From NCBI RefSeq assembly GCF_000189535.1, contig NC_015145.1:1860001-1924000 (forward strand): 64,000 nt of DNA, read 5' to 3'. The notes under the pieces were generated by a model. That model was not told the DNA's origin, made no database searches, and was given only the letters and a program-made list of their open reading frames with translations. Below, in pieces: positions 28,460 to 37,730 of this stretch. This stretch comes from Pseudarthrobacter phenanthrenivorans Sphe3 (GTDB taxonomy: Bacteria; Actinomycetota; Actinomycetes; Actinomycetales; Micrococcaceae). How positions within the stretch are numbered: the first letter of the stretch is position 1; each line of letters opens with the position of its first letter. The position numbers and the translations under genes are program-made.

Positions 28460-29539
28460 ATGCAGAGCAACGAATACATCCAGTTCTTCGACGGCGGCAT
28501 CGAACCGAAGCTTGAATACCTCGGCGGCAAGGGCGCCTCCCTGGTCACCATGACCTCCGCCGGCATGCCCGTGCCTCCGGGCTTCGTGGTGACGACCGCC
28601 CAGTTCGACACGTTCATGGAAGAAGCCGGCATCACGCGGAACATCCACCAGCTCCTTGCCGGCCTGGACGTGGAGGACATGGGCCAGGTGGAGCAGGTCT
28701 CCGCCGCCATCCGCGAGGACATCTGCTCCCGGCCGGTTCCCAACGCGATGCGCAGCCTCACCATCGGCGCCTACGAGTCCCTGATGGCCCGCTTCGACGC
28801 GCCCGTCCCAGTGGCCGTCCGCTCCAGCGCCACCGCCGAGGACCTCCCCGACGCCTCGTTCGCAGGCCAGCAGGACACCTACCTGTGGCTGGACGGCGTC
28901 AAGGCTGTCACCGACCACATCCGGCAGTGCTGGGCCTCTCTCTATACGTCCCGCGCCATCATCTACCGCCTGAAGAACAACATCCCCAACGAGGGTCTGT
29001 CCATGGCCGTTGTGGTCCAGAAAATGGTGAACTCACGGGTTTCCGGCGTGGCCATCACCATGGACCCCACCAACGGCGACCGCTCGAAAATCACCATCGA
29101 CTCTTCCTATGGGGTGGGTGAGATGGTGGTCTCCGGCCAGGTCACGCCGGACAACATCGTCCTGGACAAGGTGACCCTCGCCGTCGTCACCGAACATCTC
29201 GGCGACAAGCACGCCGAACTGGTCCCGGACGCCGGAGCCAAAGCGCTGGTGGAACGGGAGGTCGACGCCGAACGCCGCGGCCGCCGCAGCCTCACCGACG
29301 CCGAACTCACCGCCGTCGCGCAGATGGCTAAGCGGGCCGAGAAGCACTACAAGTGCCCCCAGGACATCGAATGGGCGCTTGATGCGGACCTTCCCGACGG
29401 CGTAAACCTGCTCCTGCTCCAGTCCCGGCCGGAAACCGTGCACTCCTCAAAGCCCGCCACCCAAACCGCCACGGTGCCCGTGGTTTCCGGCGGCTACTTC
29501 AGCGGCTTCAGCGCGGGCGCGCTCAAGCCGTCCTTCTGA
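28460..29539 (+). CDS. creI: PEP/pyruvate-binding subunit of aryl phosphate synthase (CreI-like)
   Basis: 359 residues equal to the N-terminal ATP-grasp half of PEP synthase or pyruvate phosphate dikinase. LGGKGASLVTMTSAGMPVP opens the domain, and VAVRSSATAEDLPDASFAGQ and VSGVAITMDPTNGD form the ATP site. The phosphohistidine and C-terminal barrel domains of PEP synthase are missing; the partner gene carries the swivelling histidine. This split arrangement is that of phenylphosphate synthase and CreHI, which phosphorylate phenols using ATP. ATG 28460 lies 5 bp after the P450 stop with GGAAGG upstream. Confidence 0.85.
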   Translation: MQSNEYIQFFDGGIEPKLEYLGGKGASLVTMTSAGMPVPPGFVVTTAQFDTFMEEAGITRNIHQLLAGLDVEDMGQVEQVSAAIREDICSRPVPNAMRSLTIGAYESLMARFDAPVPVAVRSSATAEDLPDASFAGQQDTYLWLDGVKAVTDHIRQCWASLYTSRAIIYRLKNNIPNEGLSMAVVVQKMVNSRVSGVAITMDPTNGDRSKITIDSSYGVGEMVVSGQVTPDNIVLDKVTLAVVTEHLGDKHAELVPDAGAKALVEREVDAERRGRRSLTDAELTAVAQMAKRAEKHYKCPQDIEWALDADLPDGVNLLLLQSRPETVHSSKPATQTATVPVVSGGYFSGFSAGALKPSF

Positions 29540-29608
29540 ATCCCGCTTTTTCCCACTCCCGCTTACCCCACCAGGCTCACCGTTGAGCCAGCAGTTGAAA
29601 GGACCGCC

Positions 29609-31480
29609 ATGTCCCTGAAGTCCTTCCCCAAACCGTCCGAGTTGCCGGTCCCCGCCGGCGCCGAGGGCTGGGAAGAGATCTACCCCTACTACCTGGTCTT
29701 CCAGGACAAGCTCAAGGAACAGGAAGACGCAAAGTTCTGGTTCTGCGACAGCCAGCACTGGCCCACGGTGTACAAGCCGTTCGAAACCATCGGCGGCGAA
29801 TTCGCGGTCAAATGCCTGGGCCAGTACAACGCCCGGCACCTGATGATCCCCAACGCCAACGGCATCGAATTCCGGGTCCACCTGGGCTACCTCTACATGT
29901 CGCCCATTCCGGTGCCCGAGGACCAGATTGCCGCACGCGTGCCCCTGTTCGAGGAGCGCGTGGGCTACTACTTCCAAAACTGGGAGCGGCTCCTTGCGGA
30001 GTGGCACGGCAAGGTCAAGGGCACCATCGATGAGATGGAAACCATTTCCTTTCCCAAGCTCCCGGACATGGTGCCCATGGAGGACATCCTCTCGGGCAAG
30101 GGCAAAGACGGCTCCGAGAAGCTGCTGGAAAGCTATGACCGGCTGATCCAGCTGGCCTACCAGAACTGGCAGTACCACTTCGAATTCCTGAACCTGGGCT
30201 ACATCGCCTACCTGGACTTCTTCAACTTCTGCAAGCAGGTGTTCCCCAACATTCCGGACCAGTCCATCGCCACCATGGTGCAGGGCGTGGACATGGAACT
30301 CTTCCGCCCGGACGACGAGCTCAAGCAGCTCGCCAAGCTTGCCGTGGAACTGCAGCTGCAGCCCCACTTCACGAACACGGACGACGTCGATGCCACCTTG
30401 CGTGCCATTGCGGCGGCCCCCGGCGGGGACCGCTGGATGGGCCAGTACGAGGGCGCCAAGGACCCGTGGTTCAACTTCACGGTGGGCAACGGCTTCTACG
30501 GCCACGACAAGTACTGGAACGAGCACCAGGAGATTCCGCTTGGCTACATCGCCGACTACATCCGGCGGGTGGATGAGGGCCAGGAAATCATGCGCCCGGT
30601 GGAAGCACTCATTGCCGAACGCGACCGCATCATCGAGGAGTACCGGGACCTGCTTGAGGGCGAAAACCAGGCTATCTTCGATGCCAAGCGCCGCCTGGCC
30701 GGAACCGCCTACCCGTACGTGGAGAACCACAACTTCTACATCGAGCACTGGACCATGGGCGTCTTCTGGCGCAAGATCCGCGAACTCTCCCGGATGATGC
30801 ACGCCGAGGGGTTCTGGACCCGGCCCGACGACCTCCTTTACCTGGGGCGCAACGAGGTCCGCGACGCCCTCTTCGACCTGGTCACCGGCTGGGGCGTCGG
30901 TGCCAAACCGATCGGCCCCGACTACTGGCCGCTGGAAATCGAACGCCGCCGCGGCATCGTGGAGGCGCTCAAGACTGCCCGGCCTGCCCCGGCCCTGAAC
31001 ACCCCGCCGGAATCCATAACCGAACCCTTCACCCGCATGCTCTGGGGCATCACCACCGAGCAGGTCCAGCAGTGGCTGGGCGCCGGCGAAGAGGTGGAAG
31101 GCGGCGGCCTCCGCGGCATGGCAGCCTCGCCGGGCGTCGTCGAAGGACTCGCCCGGGTAGTCACCGACGCGGACCAGCTCTCCGATGTGCAGCAGGGGGA
31201 AATCCTGGTGGCCACTGTTACCGCGCCGTCCTGGGGACCGATTTTCGGAAGGATCAAGGCCACCGTCACCGATATCGGCGGCATGATGAGCCACGCCGCC
31301 ATCGTCTGCCGTGAATACGGTCTCCCGGCTGTCACCGGCACGGGCTCGGCCTCCACCACCATCAAGACCGGCCAGCTGCTGAGGGTTGACGGTACCAAGG
31401 GCACTGTCCAGATCCTCGACGCCCCGGAACCCGAACTCCTGGCTGCCGGCCCCGGAGCGCACAGCCACAGCCATGTCTGA
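29609..31480 (+). CDS. creH: PEP-utilising (phosphohistidine) subunit of aryl phosphate synthase (CreH-like)
   Basis: 623 residues. The C-terminal 100 residues form a swivelling phosphohistidine domain, GGMMSHAAIVCREYGLPAV, with the phosphate-carrying His562. The first 480 residues are a helical, aromatic-rich domain unlike PEP synthase, fitting a phenol-binding module. With the upstream ATP-grasp subunit it would transfer phosphate from ATP via His562 to the phenol hydroxyl. The protein ends in a His-rich tail (AHSHSHV). AGGA precedes ATG 29609. The stop overlaps the next gene by 8 bp. Confidence 0.85.
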   Translation: MSLKSFPKPSELPVPAGAEGWEEIYPYYLVFQDKLKEQEDAKFWFCDSQHWPTVYKPFETIGGEFAVKCLGQYNARHLMIPNANGIEFRVHLGYLYMSPIPVPEDQIAARVPLFEERVGYYFQNWERLLAEWHGKVKGTIDEMETISFPKLPDMVPMEDILSGKGKDGSEKLLESYDRLIQLAYQNWQYHFEFLNLGYIAYLDFFNFCKQVFPNIPDQSIATMVQGVDMELFRPDDELKQLAKLAVELQLQPHFTNTDDVDATLRAIAAAPGGDRWMGQYEGAKDPWFNFTVGNGFYGHDKYWNEHQEIPLGYIADYIRRVDEGQEIMRPVEALIAERDRIIEEYRDLLEGENQAIFDAKRRLAGTAYPYVENHNFYIEHWTMGVFWRKIRELSRMMHAEGFWTRPDDLLYLGRNEVRDALFDLVTGWGVGAKPIGPDYWPLEIERRRGIVEALKTARPAPALNTPPESITEPFTRMLWGITTEQVQQWLGAGEEVEGGGLRGMAASPGVVEGLARVVTDADQLSDVQQGEILVATVTAPSWGPIFGRIKATVTDIGGMMSHAAIVCREYGLPAVTGTGSASTTIKTGQLLRVDGTKGTVQILDAPEPELLAAGPGAHSHSHV

Positions 31481-32282
31481 GCAAGAGATGACTGCGCCGG
31501 AAGTGAGTGAACGGGCGGTGCCCGCGCCGGACACCACCGGAGCGGGGAAAACGGTCCTCATCACCGGTGCCGCCGGCGGGCTGGGCCGGGCGTTCGCACT
31601 CGGCTTCGCCAGCCGCGGCTACCGGGTGGCAGTCGCTGACATCAACCTCGAAGGCGCGGAGCAGACCGCAAAACTGGTTCGCGAACTCGAGGCGGAAGCG
31701 GCGGCCTTCCAGGCGGACGTGACTGACGTGGACTCCACTGAGGACCTTGCGAAAAGCTGCGCGGAGTTCGGGAACGGCAGCATCGACGTCGTGCTTAACA
31801 ACGCCGCCGTGTACGCGGGGGTGACCCGCAGCCGCTTCGAGGACATTGACCCGGCCGAATGGGACCTGGTGATGAACGTCAACCTCAAGGGCCCCTGGCT
31901 GGTGACGCGGGCGGCGAGCCCGTACCTGCCCGACGGCGGGCGGGTCATCAACCTCTCCAGCGCCACCATCTACAGCGGCTCTGAGCAGTGGCTCCACTAC
32001 GTCGCCTCCAAGGGCGGCGTGGTGGCCATGACCCGAGTTATGGCAAAGGAACTGGGCCGGCGGGGGATTACGGTCAACGCGATCGCCCCAGGATTCACCC
32101 TCACCGAAGCGAGCTACGGCCTGATGGACAACGCCGAAAACTACGGCGTGGACCGCGGAGCGATCAAGCGGGCCAGCCAGCCGGAGGACATTGTTGGTGC
32201 TGCTCTCTTCCTCGCCGGTCCGGACAGCTCGTACTACACCGGTCAGACCATGGTGGTGGACGGCGGCAGGCAGTTCATCTGA
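31473..32282 (+). CDS. creG: Short-chain alcohol dehydrogenase (CreG-like)
   Basis: 269 residues, classical SDR. TVLITGAAGGLGRA is the NAD site, VLNNAAVYAG the structural motif, NLSSATIYSG supplies the catalytic Ser, and HYVASKGG the Tyr-x3-Lys pair. ATG 31473 overlaps the synthase gene by 8 bp, showing translational coupling. In the cre pathway this position belongs to CreG, which oxidises 4-hydroxybenzyl alcohol to the aldehyde; substrate here is inferred from context. Confidence 0.85.
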   Translation: MSEQEMTAPEVSERAVPAPDTTGAGKTVLITGAAGGLGRAFALGFASRGYRVAVADINLEGAEQTAKLVRELEAEAAAFQADVTDVDSTEDLAKSCAEFGNGSIDVVLNNAAVYAGVTRSRFEDIDPAEWDLVMNVNLKGPWLVTRAASPYLPDGGRVINLSSATIYSGSEQWLHYVASKGGVVAMTRVMAKELGRRGITVNAIAPGFTLTEASYGLMDNAENYGVDRGAIKRASQPEDIVGAALFLAGPDSSYYTGQTMVVDGGRQFI

Positions 32283-32323
32283 CCGCCCTTCACCCCTTCA
32301 ACTTTCAAACCAAGGAGAACCAC

Positions 32324-32644
32324 ATGCCAACGGTTCATTTCACCGACGCTGAAGGCGCCGTTCGCGATGTCCAGGGAAGCCCCGGCGATTCGGTCATGGA
32401 AACCGCCGTCCGCAACGGGGTACCGGGCATCGTCGCCGAGTGCGGCGGGTCGCTGTCCTGCGCCACCTGCCACGTCTTCGTCCGGGAGGACTGCCTCTCC
32501 CAGCTTCCGCCCATGGAAGACATGGAGGACGAGATGCTTTACGGGACGGCGGTGGACCGGGAGGACAACTCCCGGCTGTCCTGCCAACTCCGCCTGACGG
32601 ATGAGATCGAACTGTTCGTCACCACCCCGGAAACCCAGGTGTAG
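32324..32644 (+). CDS. creF: [2Fe-2S] ferredoxin for the P450 (CreF-like)
   Basis: 106 residues, adrenodoxin/putidaredoxin type. The cluster ligands are Cys40, Cys46, Cys49 and Cys87, spaced Cx5Cx2Cx37C (ECGGSLSCATC and LSCQL). It carries electrons from the adjacent FAD reductase to the P450. ATG 32324 has AAGGAG upstream and the reductase starts 2 bp after its stop. Confidence 0.93.
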   Translation: MPTVHFTDAEGAVRDVQGSPGDSVMETAVRNGVPGIVAECGGSLSCATCHVFVREDCLSQLPPMEDMEDEMLYGTAVDREDNSRLSCQLRLTDEIELFVTTPETQV

Positions 32645-32646
32645 GG

Positions 32647-33960
32647 ATGGGCACGGACACAGTGGAGCAACCGGCAACGGTGGTGGCGTCCCATGCGTAT
32701 ACGCCTACCCGCACCGGGCTCCTGATAATCGGCGCCAGCCAGTCCGGCGTGCAGCTTGCGGTATCGCTTCGGGCGTTGGGTTTCGACGAACACATCACCC
32801 TGCTGGGAGACGAGGACCACCGGCCCTACCAGCGCCCGGCCCTGTCCAAGGAGTTCCTGCAGGGCACCGTCGAAAGCGAATCCCTGATTTTCCGCTCCAA
32901 CGAGTACTGGGACGAACACAACGTAGCCCTGGTCAAAGGGGAACACATCGCCCGGATCGACAAGGAGGCGGACGGGTCCGGGGTGGCCTATGCGTCCTCC
33001 GGCCGCGAGTTCCCGTTCAAACGGTTGGCGCTGACCGTTGGTGCCCGCGCCCGGAAGCTGGAGATCGACGGCGGCGGCCTTGACGGCGTGCTGTACCTCC
33101 GCAACGCGGATGACGCCCTGGCCCTCAAGGCCCGCGTGGGCGACGCCACGGATGTGGTGGTCATCGGGGGCGGGTTCATCGGACTGGAAGCCGCCTCCAG
33201 CCTGCAGAAGATGGGAAAGAATGTCACTGTCCTGGAGTTCGGGACGCGCCTGGTGGGCCGGGCTGTGGGGGAGGAGACCGCGGACTACTTCCTGCAGGCG
33301 CACCGCTCCCGCGGGCTTGATATCCGGCTCAACACCAGTGCGGCCCGCTTTGTGGCAGGCGACGACGGTACCTCCGTTGCCGCCGTCGAACTCCAGAACG
33401 GTGAAGTGCTGCCCGCCCAGATCGTGCTGGTGGGCATCGGCGTCATCCCCAACACCCAGCTGGCCGAACAGCTGGGGCTCGCGGTGGACAACGGCATTAT
33501 GGTGGACCGCTTCGCTTTGGCCTCGGACGGCACCACCGTGGCCATCGGGGACTGCGCCAACATGCCCAACCCCGTCCCCGGCTCCGAACCGGGGGAACGG
33601 ATCCGGCTCGAAAGCGTCAACAACGCCATCGAACATGCCAAGGTGGCGGCCTACTCACTTACCGGACGGCGGGAGGAATACGCCGGCATCCCGTGGTTCT
33701 GGTCCAACCAGGCGGACCTCAAACTGCAGATCGCCGGGCTATGCAACGGCTACGACCAGACCGTGGTCCGGAACGACGTGGAACGCGGGAAGTTCACCGT
33801 CCTCTACTACCGCCAGGGGCAAATCATTGCCGCGGACTGCGTCAACGCCCCACTGGACTTCATGGCCGTCAAGAACGCCCTCGCCAAGGGCCGGAACATT
33901 CCTGCCAACGCCGCGGCGGACACCGCCACGCAACTCAAGACCATCACCACGGACAGCTAA
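32647..33960 (+). CDS. creE: NAD(P)H:ferredoxin reductase (CreE-like)
   Basis: 437 residues, FAD-dependent reductase of the putidaredoxin-reductase group. An FAD motif (LLIIGASQSGVQLA) opens the protein after a 22-residue tail, VVVIGGGFIGLEAAS binds NAD(P)H, and VAIGDCANMPNP is the second FAD motif. The C-terminal third is the interface domain (IPWFWSNQADLKLQIAG). With the ferredoxin two bases upstream it completes a three-component P450 system. Confidence 0.92.
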   Translation: MGTDTVEQPATVVASHAYTPTRTGLLIIGASQSGVQLAVSLRALGFDEHITLLGDEDHRPYQRPALSKEFLQGTVESESLIFRSNEYWDEHNVALVKGEHIARIDKEADGSGVAYASSGREFPFKRLALTVGARARKLEIDGGGLDGVLYLRNADDALALKARVGDATDVVVIGGGFIGLEAASSLQKMGKNVTVLEFGTRLVGRAVGEETADYFLQAHRSRGLDIRLNTSAARFVAGDDGTSVAAVELQNGEVLPAQIVLVGIGVIPNTQLAEQLGLAVDNGIMVDRFALASDGTTVAIGDCANMPNPVPGSEPGERIRLESVNNAIEHAKVAAYSLTGRREEYAGIPWFWSNQADLKLQIAGLCNGYDQTVVRNDVERGKFTVLYYRQGQIIAADCVNAPLDFMAVKNALAKGRNIPANAAADTATQLKTITTDS

Positions 33961-33998
33961 CTGCTTCGTCAGCAGGTTGGCGAACCCGAAGGAGCCCC

Positions 33999-34757
33999 AT
34001 GACACCCTCCCAGACCCCGGCAGCTTCCGCAGCAGCCCCGGCCGTTGACGACAAGGATGACGGCGGCACGCACCCCGCCGCCCACGCCTTCGCCGTCGCG
34101 TACCCCGTCCGTCCGGTCCCGGCCACCGGCCCGGTAGACACAGCGCCCATCGCTACGACGCCGGCGGTGCTCGTGGAACTTGATGCGCTCTGGCAGGCCG
34201 TGGTGCACGAAACCCGTACCCGGGGCAATGACATCCACCTGCCCATCTCGCTGGCCTTTGCCGAGCGGCTGTGCCGGGCCTACCCCGACGCGGATGCCGA
34301 ACTGGTCCGGGTGGCCACCCTCCTGCACGACACCGGCTGGGCGCATGTGGACGAAAGCCGCATCATTTCCGAGGGCTTCGCCGGGGACTGGCGCAAGGCC
34401 GCGATCCGGTACGAGCATGAAAAGCAGGGCTGCGACGTGGCACGCCGAGTGCTCCCCGGGCTGGGATATTCCGCGGAATTCATTGAGCGGGTGTGCCTCA
34501 TCATTGACGGCCACGACACGCGTCCCGTTGCCCATTCACTGGAGGACGCGCTGATGCGGGACGCGGACCGGCTGTGGCGTTTCGACCAGGCCGGAATTGC
34601 CTTGGCATCCTCATGGTTCGGCATGGACCCGGCCACCTACACCGACAGGCTGGCCGCCGAAATCCTGCCGGAACTCATCACCCAGGCAGCCCTGGACATG
34701 GCCACGGCGGATCTTGACCGCTCCACTGCCCTGCTCAAGACGGGGGTGATCCGATGA
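33999..34757 (+). CDS. creD: HD-domain phosphohydrolase (CreD-like)
   Basis: 252 residues. The HD motif is His110-Asp111 in LLHDTGW, with His80, EHEKQG, IDGHDTRP and RDADRLWRF supplying the other metal ligands. The first 55 residues are low-complexity Ala/Pro/Asp. In the cre pathway CreD removes the phosphate after the P450 step to give 4-hydroxybenzyl alcohol; an HD metal phosphatase in this slot fits that. ATG 33999 has GGAG upstream and the stop overlaps the aldehyde dehydrogenase start by 4 bp (ATGA). Confidence 0.85.
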   Translation: MTPSQTPAASAAAPAVDDKDDGGTHPAAHAFAVAYPVRPVPATGPVDTAPIATTPAVLVELDALWQAVVHETRTRGNDIHLPISLAFAERLCRAYPDADAELVRVATLLHDTGWAHVDESRIISEGFAGDWRKAAIRYEHEKQGCDVARRVLPGLGYSAEFIERVCLIIDGHDTRPVAHSLEDALMRDADRLWRFDQAGIALASSWFGMDPATYTDRLAAEILPELITQAALDMATADLDRSTALLKTGVIR

Positions 34758-36271
34758 CCTCCGCCCCCCACGACACCCGACCCGCGGCCACGCGTCCGGA
34801 GTTTTCCCTCCCACACACCCATGTGGACACCATCTTCGTTGACGGTGAATGGGTTCGCGTCAAAGGCACCGGCCGTAACCCGGTCACGGACCCGGCTACG
34901 GGCGAAGTCTGGGGATCTGTTCCGGACGGCACCGCGGAGGACGTGGACGCCGCCGTCGGCTCAGCGCAGCGGGCCTTCCAGGGCGAGTGGCCGCGGCTGA
35001 CGCCCTCCGAACGCGCAGCGTATCTCCTGCGGATCGCCGAGGAGGTGGAGAAACGGGCCACGGAGCTGTCCCTGACGAACACCAGGGAAAACGGCTCACC
35101 CGTCGCCGAATCCTCTGGCGCCGCGGCAAACGCAGCCGGGATCTTCCGCTACTTCGCCGGCCTTGCCGGCTACTTGGAAAAGGAAGACGTCCGGCCCTTT
35201 CCCAACGGCGGGGGCGAATCGGTGGTCCGCCGGGACCCGGTGGGCATCTGCGCGCTGATCGCCCCATGGAACTTTCCCATCAACCTGGTGGTGATCAAGC
35301 TGGCCCCGGCACTGCTGGCAGGCTGCACGGTGGTGGTCAAACCCGCATCACCCACGCCGCTGTCCTTCCGGGTGGTAATCGACGCCATAGCCGCCGCCGG
35401 AGTCCCTGCAGGGGTGGTCAACCTGGTCACGGGGTCCGGCCGGCTCGGCGACATGCTGGTCAAGCATCCCGGCGTGGACAAGGTGGCGTTCACCGGATCC
35501 ACGCCGGTTGGCCGGAAAATCGCGGCCGCGTGCGGTGAACTGCTCCGGCCCGTGACGCTGGAACTCGGCGGAAAATCCAGCGCGATCGTCCTGCCGGATG
35601 CCGACCTCGAGGCCATGTCCAAGGTGTTGATCCGCTCATCAATGCGGAACACCGGCCAGACCTGCTACATTTCCACCCGCATCCTGGCCCCCGCCAGCCG
35701 CTATGACGAAGTGGTGGAGATGGTGACGGCCACTATTGCCGCCGGCAAACAGGGAGACCCCTTGGACCCCGACACCGTATTCGGCCCCTGCGCCACGGAA
35801 TCCCAGTACCGGACAGTGCTGGACTACGTCGAGTCCGCCCTGGCCGAAGGCGCCCGCGCCACCACCGGCGGCAAGGCGGCGTCCCTGGGAGCACCCATGG
35901 ACAAGGGCTACTTCGTGGAACCCACGGTCTTTGCCGACGTCACCCCGGCTATGCGCGTCTCCCGCGAGGAAATCTTCGGACCGGTCATCACCATCCTCAA
36001 GTACAACGACGCCGGCGGCAGCATCGAGGAGGCCGTAGCGCTGGCGAACAACACTGAATTCGGCCTCGGCGGGCTGGTCTTCGGACGGGACGCGGAAGCA
36101 GCGTTCGCCGTCGCCGACCGGATGGACACCGGATCCGTGGGCGTCAACTTCTTCGCGTCCAACCACGCGGCGCCTTTCGGCGGACGGCATGATTCAGGAC
36201 TTGGGACCGAGTACGGGATTGAAGGACTGAACGCCTATGTGAGTTATAAATCCATCCACCGACGGGCATAG
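34754..36271 (+). CDS. creC: Aldehyde dehydrogenase (CreC-like)
   Basis: 505 residues, NAD(P)-dependent. Catalytic Cys304 lies in NTGQTCYIST, the general base Glu270 in TLELGGKSS, and the NAD-binding FTGSTPVGRKI (246-256) is intact. It would oxidise 4-hydroxybenzaldehyde to 4-hydroxybenzoate at the end of the cluster. The start overlaps the HD gene by 4 bp. No 4-hydroxybenzoate hydroxylase or ring-cleavage gene follows in the window, so later steps are encoded elsewhere. Confidence 0.9.
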   Translation: MTSAPHDTRPAATRPEFSLPHTHVDTIFVDGEWVRVKGTGRNPVTDPATGEVWGSVPDGTAEDVDAAVGSAQRAFQGEWPRLTPSERAAYLLRIAEEVEKRATELSLTNTRENGSPVAESSGAAANAAGIFRYFAGLAGYLEKEDVRPFPNGGGESVVRRDPVGICALIAPWNFPINLVVIKLAPALLAGCTVVVKPASPTPLSFRVVIDAIAAAGVPAGVVNLVTGSGRLGDMLVKHPGVDKVAFTGSTPVGRKIAAACGELLRPVTLELGGKSSAIVLPDADLEAMSKVLIRSSMRNTGQTCYISTRILAPASRYDEVVEMVTATIAAGKQGDPLDPDTVFGPCATESQYRTVLDYVESALAEGARATTGGKAASLGAPMDKGYFVEPTVFADVTPAMRVSREEIFGPVITILKYNDAGGSIEEAVALANNTEFGLGGLVFGRDAEAAFAVADRMDTGSVGVNFFASNHAAPFGGRHDSGLGTEYGIEGLNAYVSYKSIHRRA

Positions 36272-36334
36272 CAGGGCCAAAAGGGGGGGAAGAATTTGCT
36301 CGATTCGCCCGGGCCATGGGGCTACCGTGGAGGG

Positions 36335-37723
36335 GTGACTGATCGTCCCGAAATCTTCACAGTTGGTGAACTCCGTGCCGCAGGCCATGTCCTCAAGGAT
36401 CTGCGCCGGGAAATCCGCGACAACCTGCTGGCAGCGCTCGCCGCCGGCCGCGATCCCTGGCCCGGGATGTACGGGTTCAGCCGGACCGTCCTTCCCCAGC
36501 TCGAACGCGCACTCATCGCGGGCCATGACGTGGTCCTGCTGGGGGAACGCGGGCAGGGCAAGACGCGCCTCCTCCGCACGCTGGCCGGGCTGCTCGATGA
36601 GTGGTCCCCGGTCATCGAGGGCTCCGAGCTGAACGAACACCCGTTCGAGCCGATAACCGACCATTCCCGTGCCCGTGTCCTGACCGAGGGTGACCGGCTG
36701 CGGGTAGCGTGGCGCCACCGCTCGGAGCGGTACGTGGAAAAGCTGGCGACGCCGGATACCTCCGTCGCCGACCTCATCGGCGACGTTGATCCGATGCGCG
36801 TGGCCGAAGGCCGGCGCCTGGGCGACCCCGAAACCATCCATTACGGCCTGGTGCCCCGCTCCAACCGGGGCATCATCGCCATCAATGAACTGCCCGACCT
36901 GGCGGAACGGATCCAGGTGTCCATGCTCAACGTGATGGAGGAACGGGACATCCAGATCCGGGGCTACGTGCTTCGGCTGCCGCTGGACGTGCTGGTGGTG
37001 GCATCGGCCAACCCGGAGGACTACACCAACCGCGGCCGGATCATCACGCCCCTGAAGGACCGCTTTGGCGCCGAGATCCGCACCCACTACCCCATCGAAC
37101 TCGAGGACGAGGTATCCGTCATCCGGCAGGAGGGGCAGCTGGTGGCCGATGTCCCGCCGGTCATTCTGGAGATCCTTGCGCGCTATACCCGCGCGCTGCG
37201 GCAATCACCGGCCATCAACCAGACCTCCGGAGTGTCTGCGCGGTTCGCCATTGCAGGCGCCGAAACTGTGGCGGCGGCGGCGCTGCGCCGGGCGAGCGTC
37301 CGCGGGGAGGGCCAGGCTGTGGCCAGGATCGTAGATCTCGGTACAGCGGTGGACGTCCTCACCGGCAAGATCGAATTCGAATCGGGCGAGGAAGGCCGCG
37401 AACAGGCGGTGCTCGACCACCTCCTGCGCACGGCCACGGCCGAGGCGGTGCGCGCGCACTACCAGGGACTGGACCTGGGCCCGCTGGTGGCTGCGCTCGA
37501 CGGCCACACCACGGTGACCACGGGGGAGCACGTCACCGCCCGGGAGTTCCTCGCCAACCTGCCGTCCCTCAACGGCTCGGGCCTGTATGACGAGATCGGC
37601 AGCCGCCTGGGTGCCCGGAACGAGGGGCAGCGCGCAGCCGCCATAGAACTCGCCCTCGAGGGCCTCTACCTCGCCCGGCGGATCTCAAAGGAGTCCGACG
37701 ACGAAGAGACGGTCTACGGCTAG
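36335..37723 (+). CDS. MoxR/BchI-like AAA+ ATPase
   Basis: 462 residues. Walker A is GERGQGKT (70-77), Walker B reads IIAINE (180-185) with Asn replacing the usual Asp, and VASANPEDYTNRG followed by LKDRFGAEI holds sensor 1 and the arginine finger. Such ATPases pair with VWA proteins as metal-insertion or remodelling chaperones; the VWA partner is the next gene, 7 bp away. GTG 36335 is 6 nt after TACCGT and may be leaderless; TTG 36296 with a GGGGGGGAA stretch upstream is the alternative, adding 13 residues. Confidence 0.85.
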   Translation: MTDRPEIFTVGELRAAGHVLKDLRREIRDNLLAALAAGRDPWPGMYGFSRTVLPQLERALIAGHDVVLLGERGQGKTRLLRTLAGLLDEWSPVIEGSELNEHPFEPITDHSRARVLTEGDRLRVAWRHRSERYVEKLATPDTSVADLIGDVDPMRVAEGRRLGDPETIHYGLVPRSNRGIIAINELPDLAERIQVSMLNVMEERDIQIRGYVLRLPLDVLVVASANPEDYTNRGRIITPLKDRFGAEIRTHYPIELEDEVSVIRQEGQLVADVPPVILEILARYTRALRQSPAINQTSGVSARFAIAGAETVAAAALRRASVRGEGQAVARIVDLGTAVDVLTGKIEFESGEEGREQAVLDHLLRTATAEAVRAHYQGLDLGPLVAALDGHTTVTTGEHVTAREFLANLPSLNGSGLYDEIGSRLGARNEGQRAAAIELALEGLYLARRISKESDDEETVYG

Positions 37724-37730
37724 GGGCACC

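Noticed and set aside
29447..31564. 705-codon open frame on the minus strand
   Set aside because: Antisense to the phosphohistidine synthase gene, with a Val/Gly/His-rich product typical of mirror frames in high-GC DNA.
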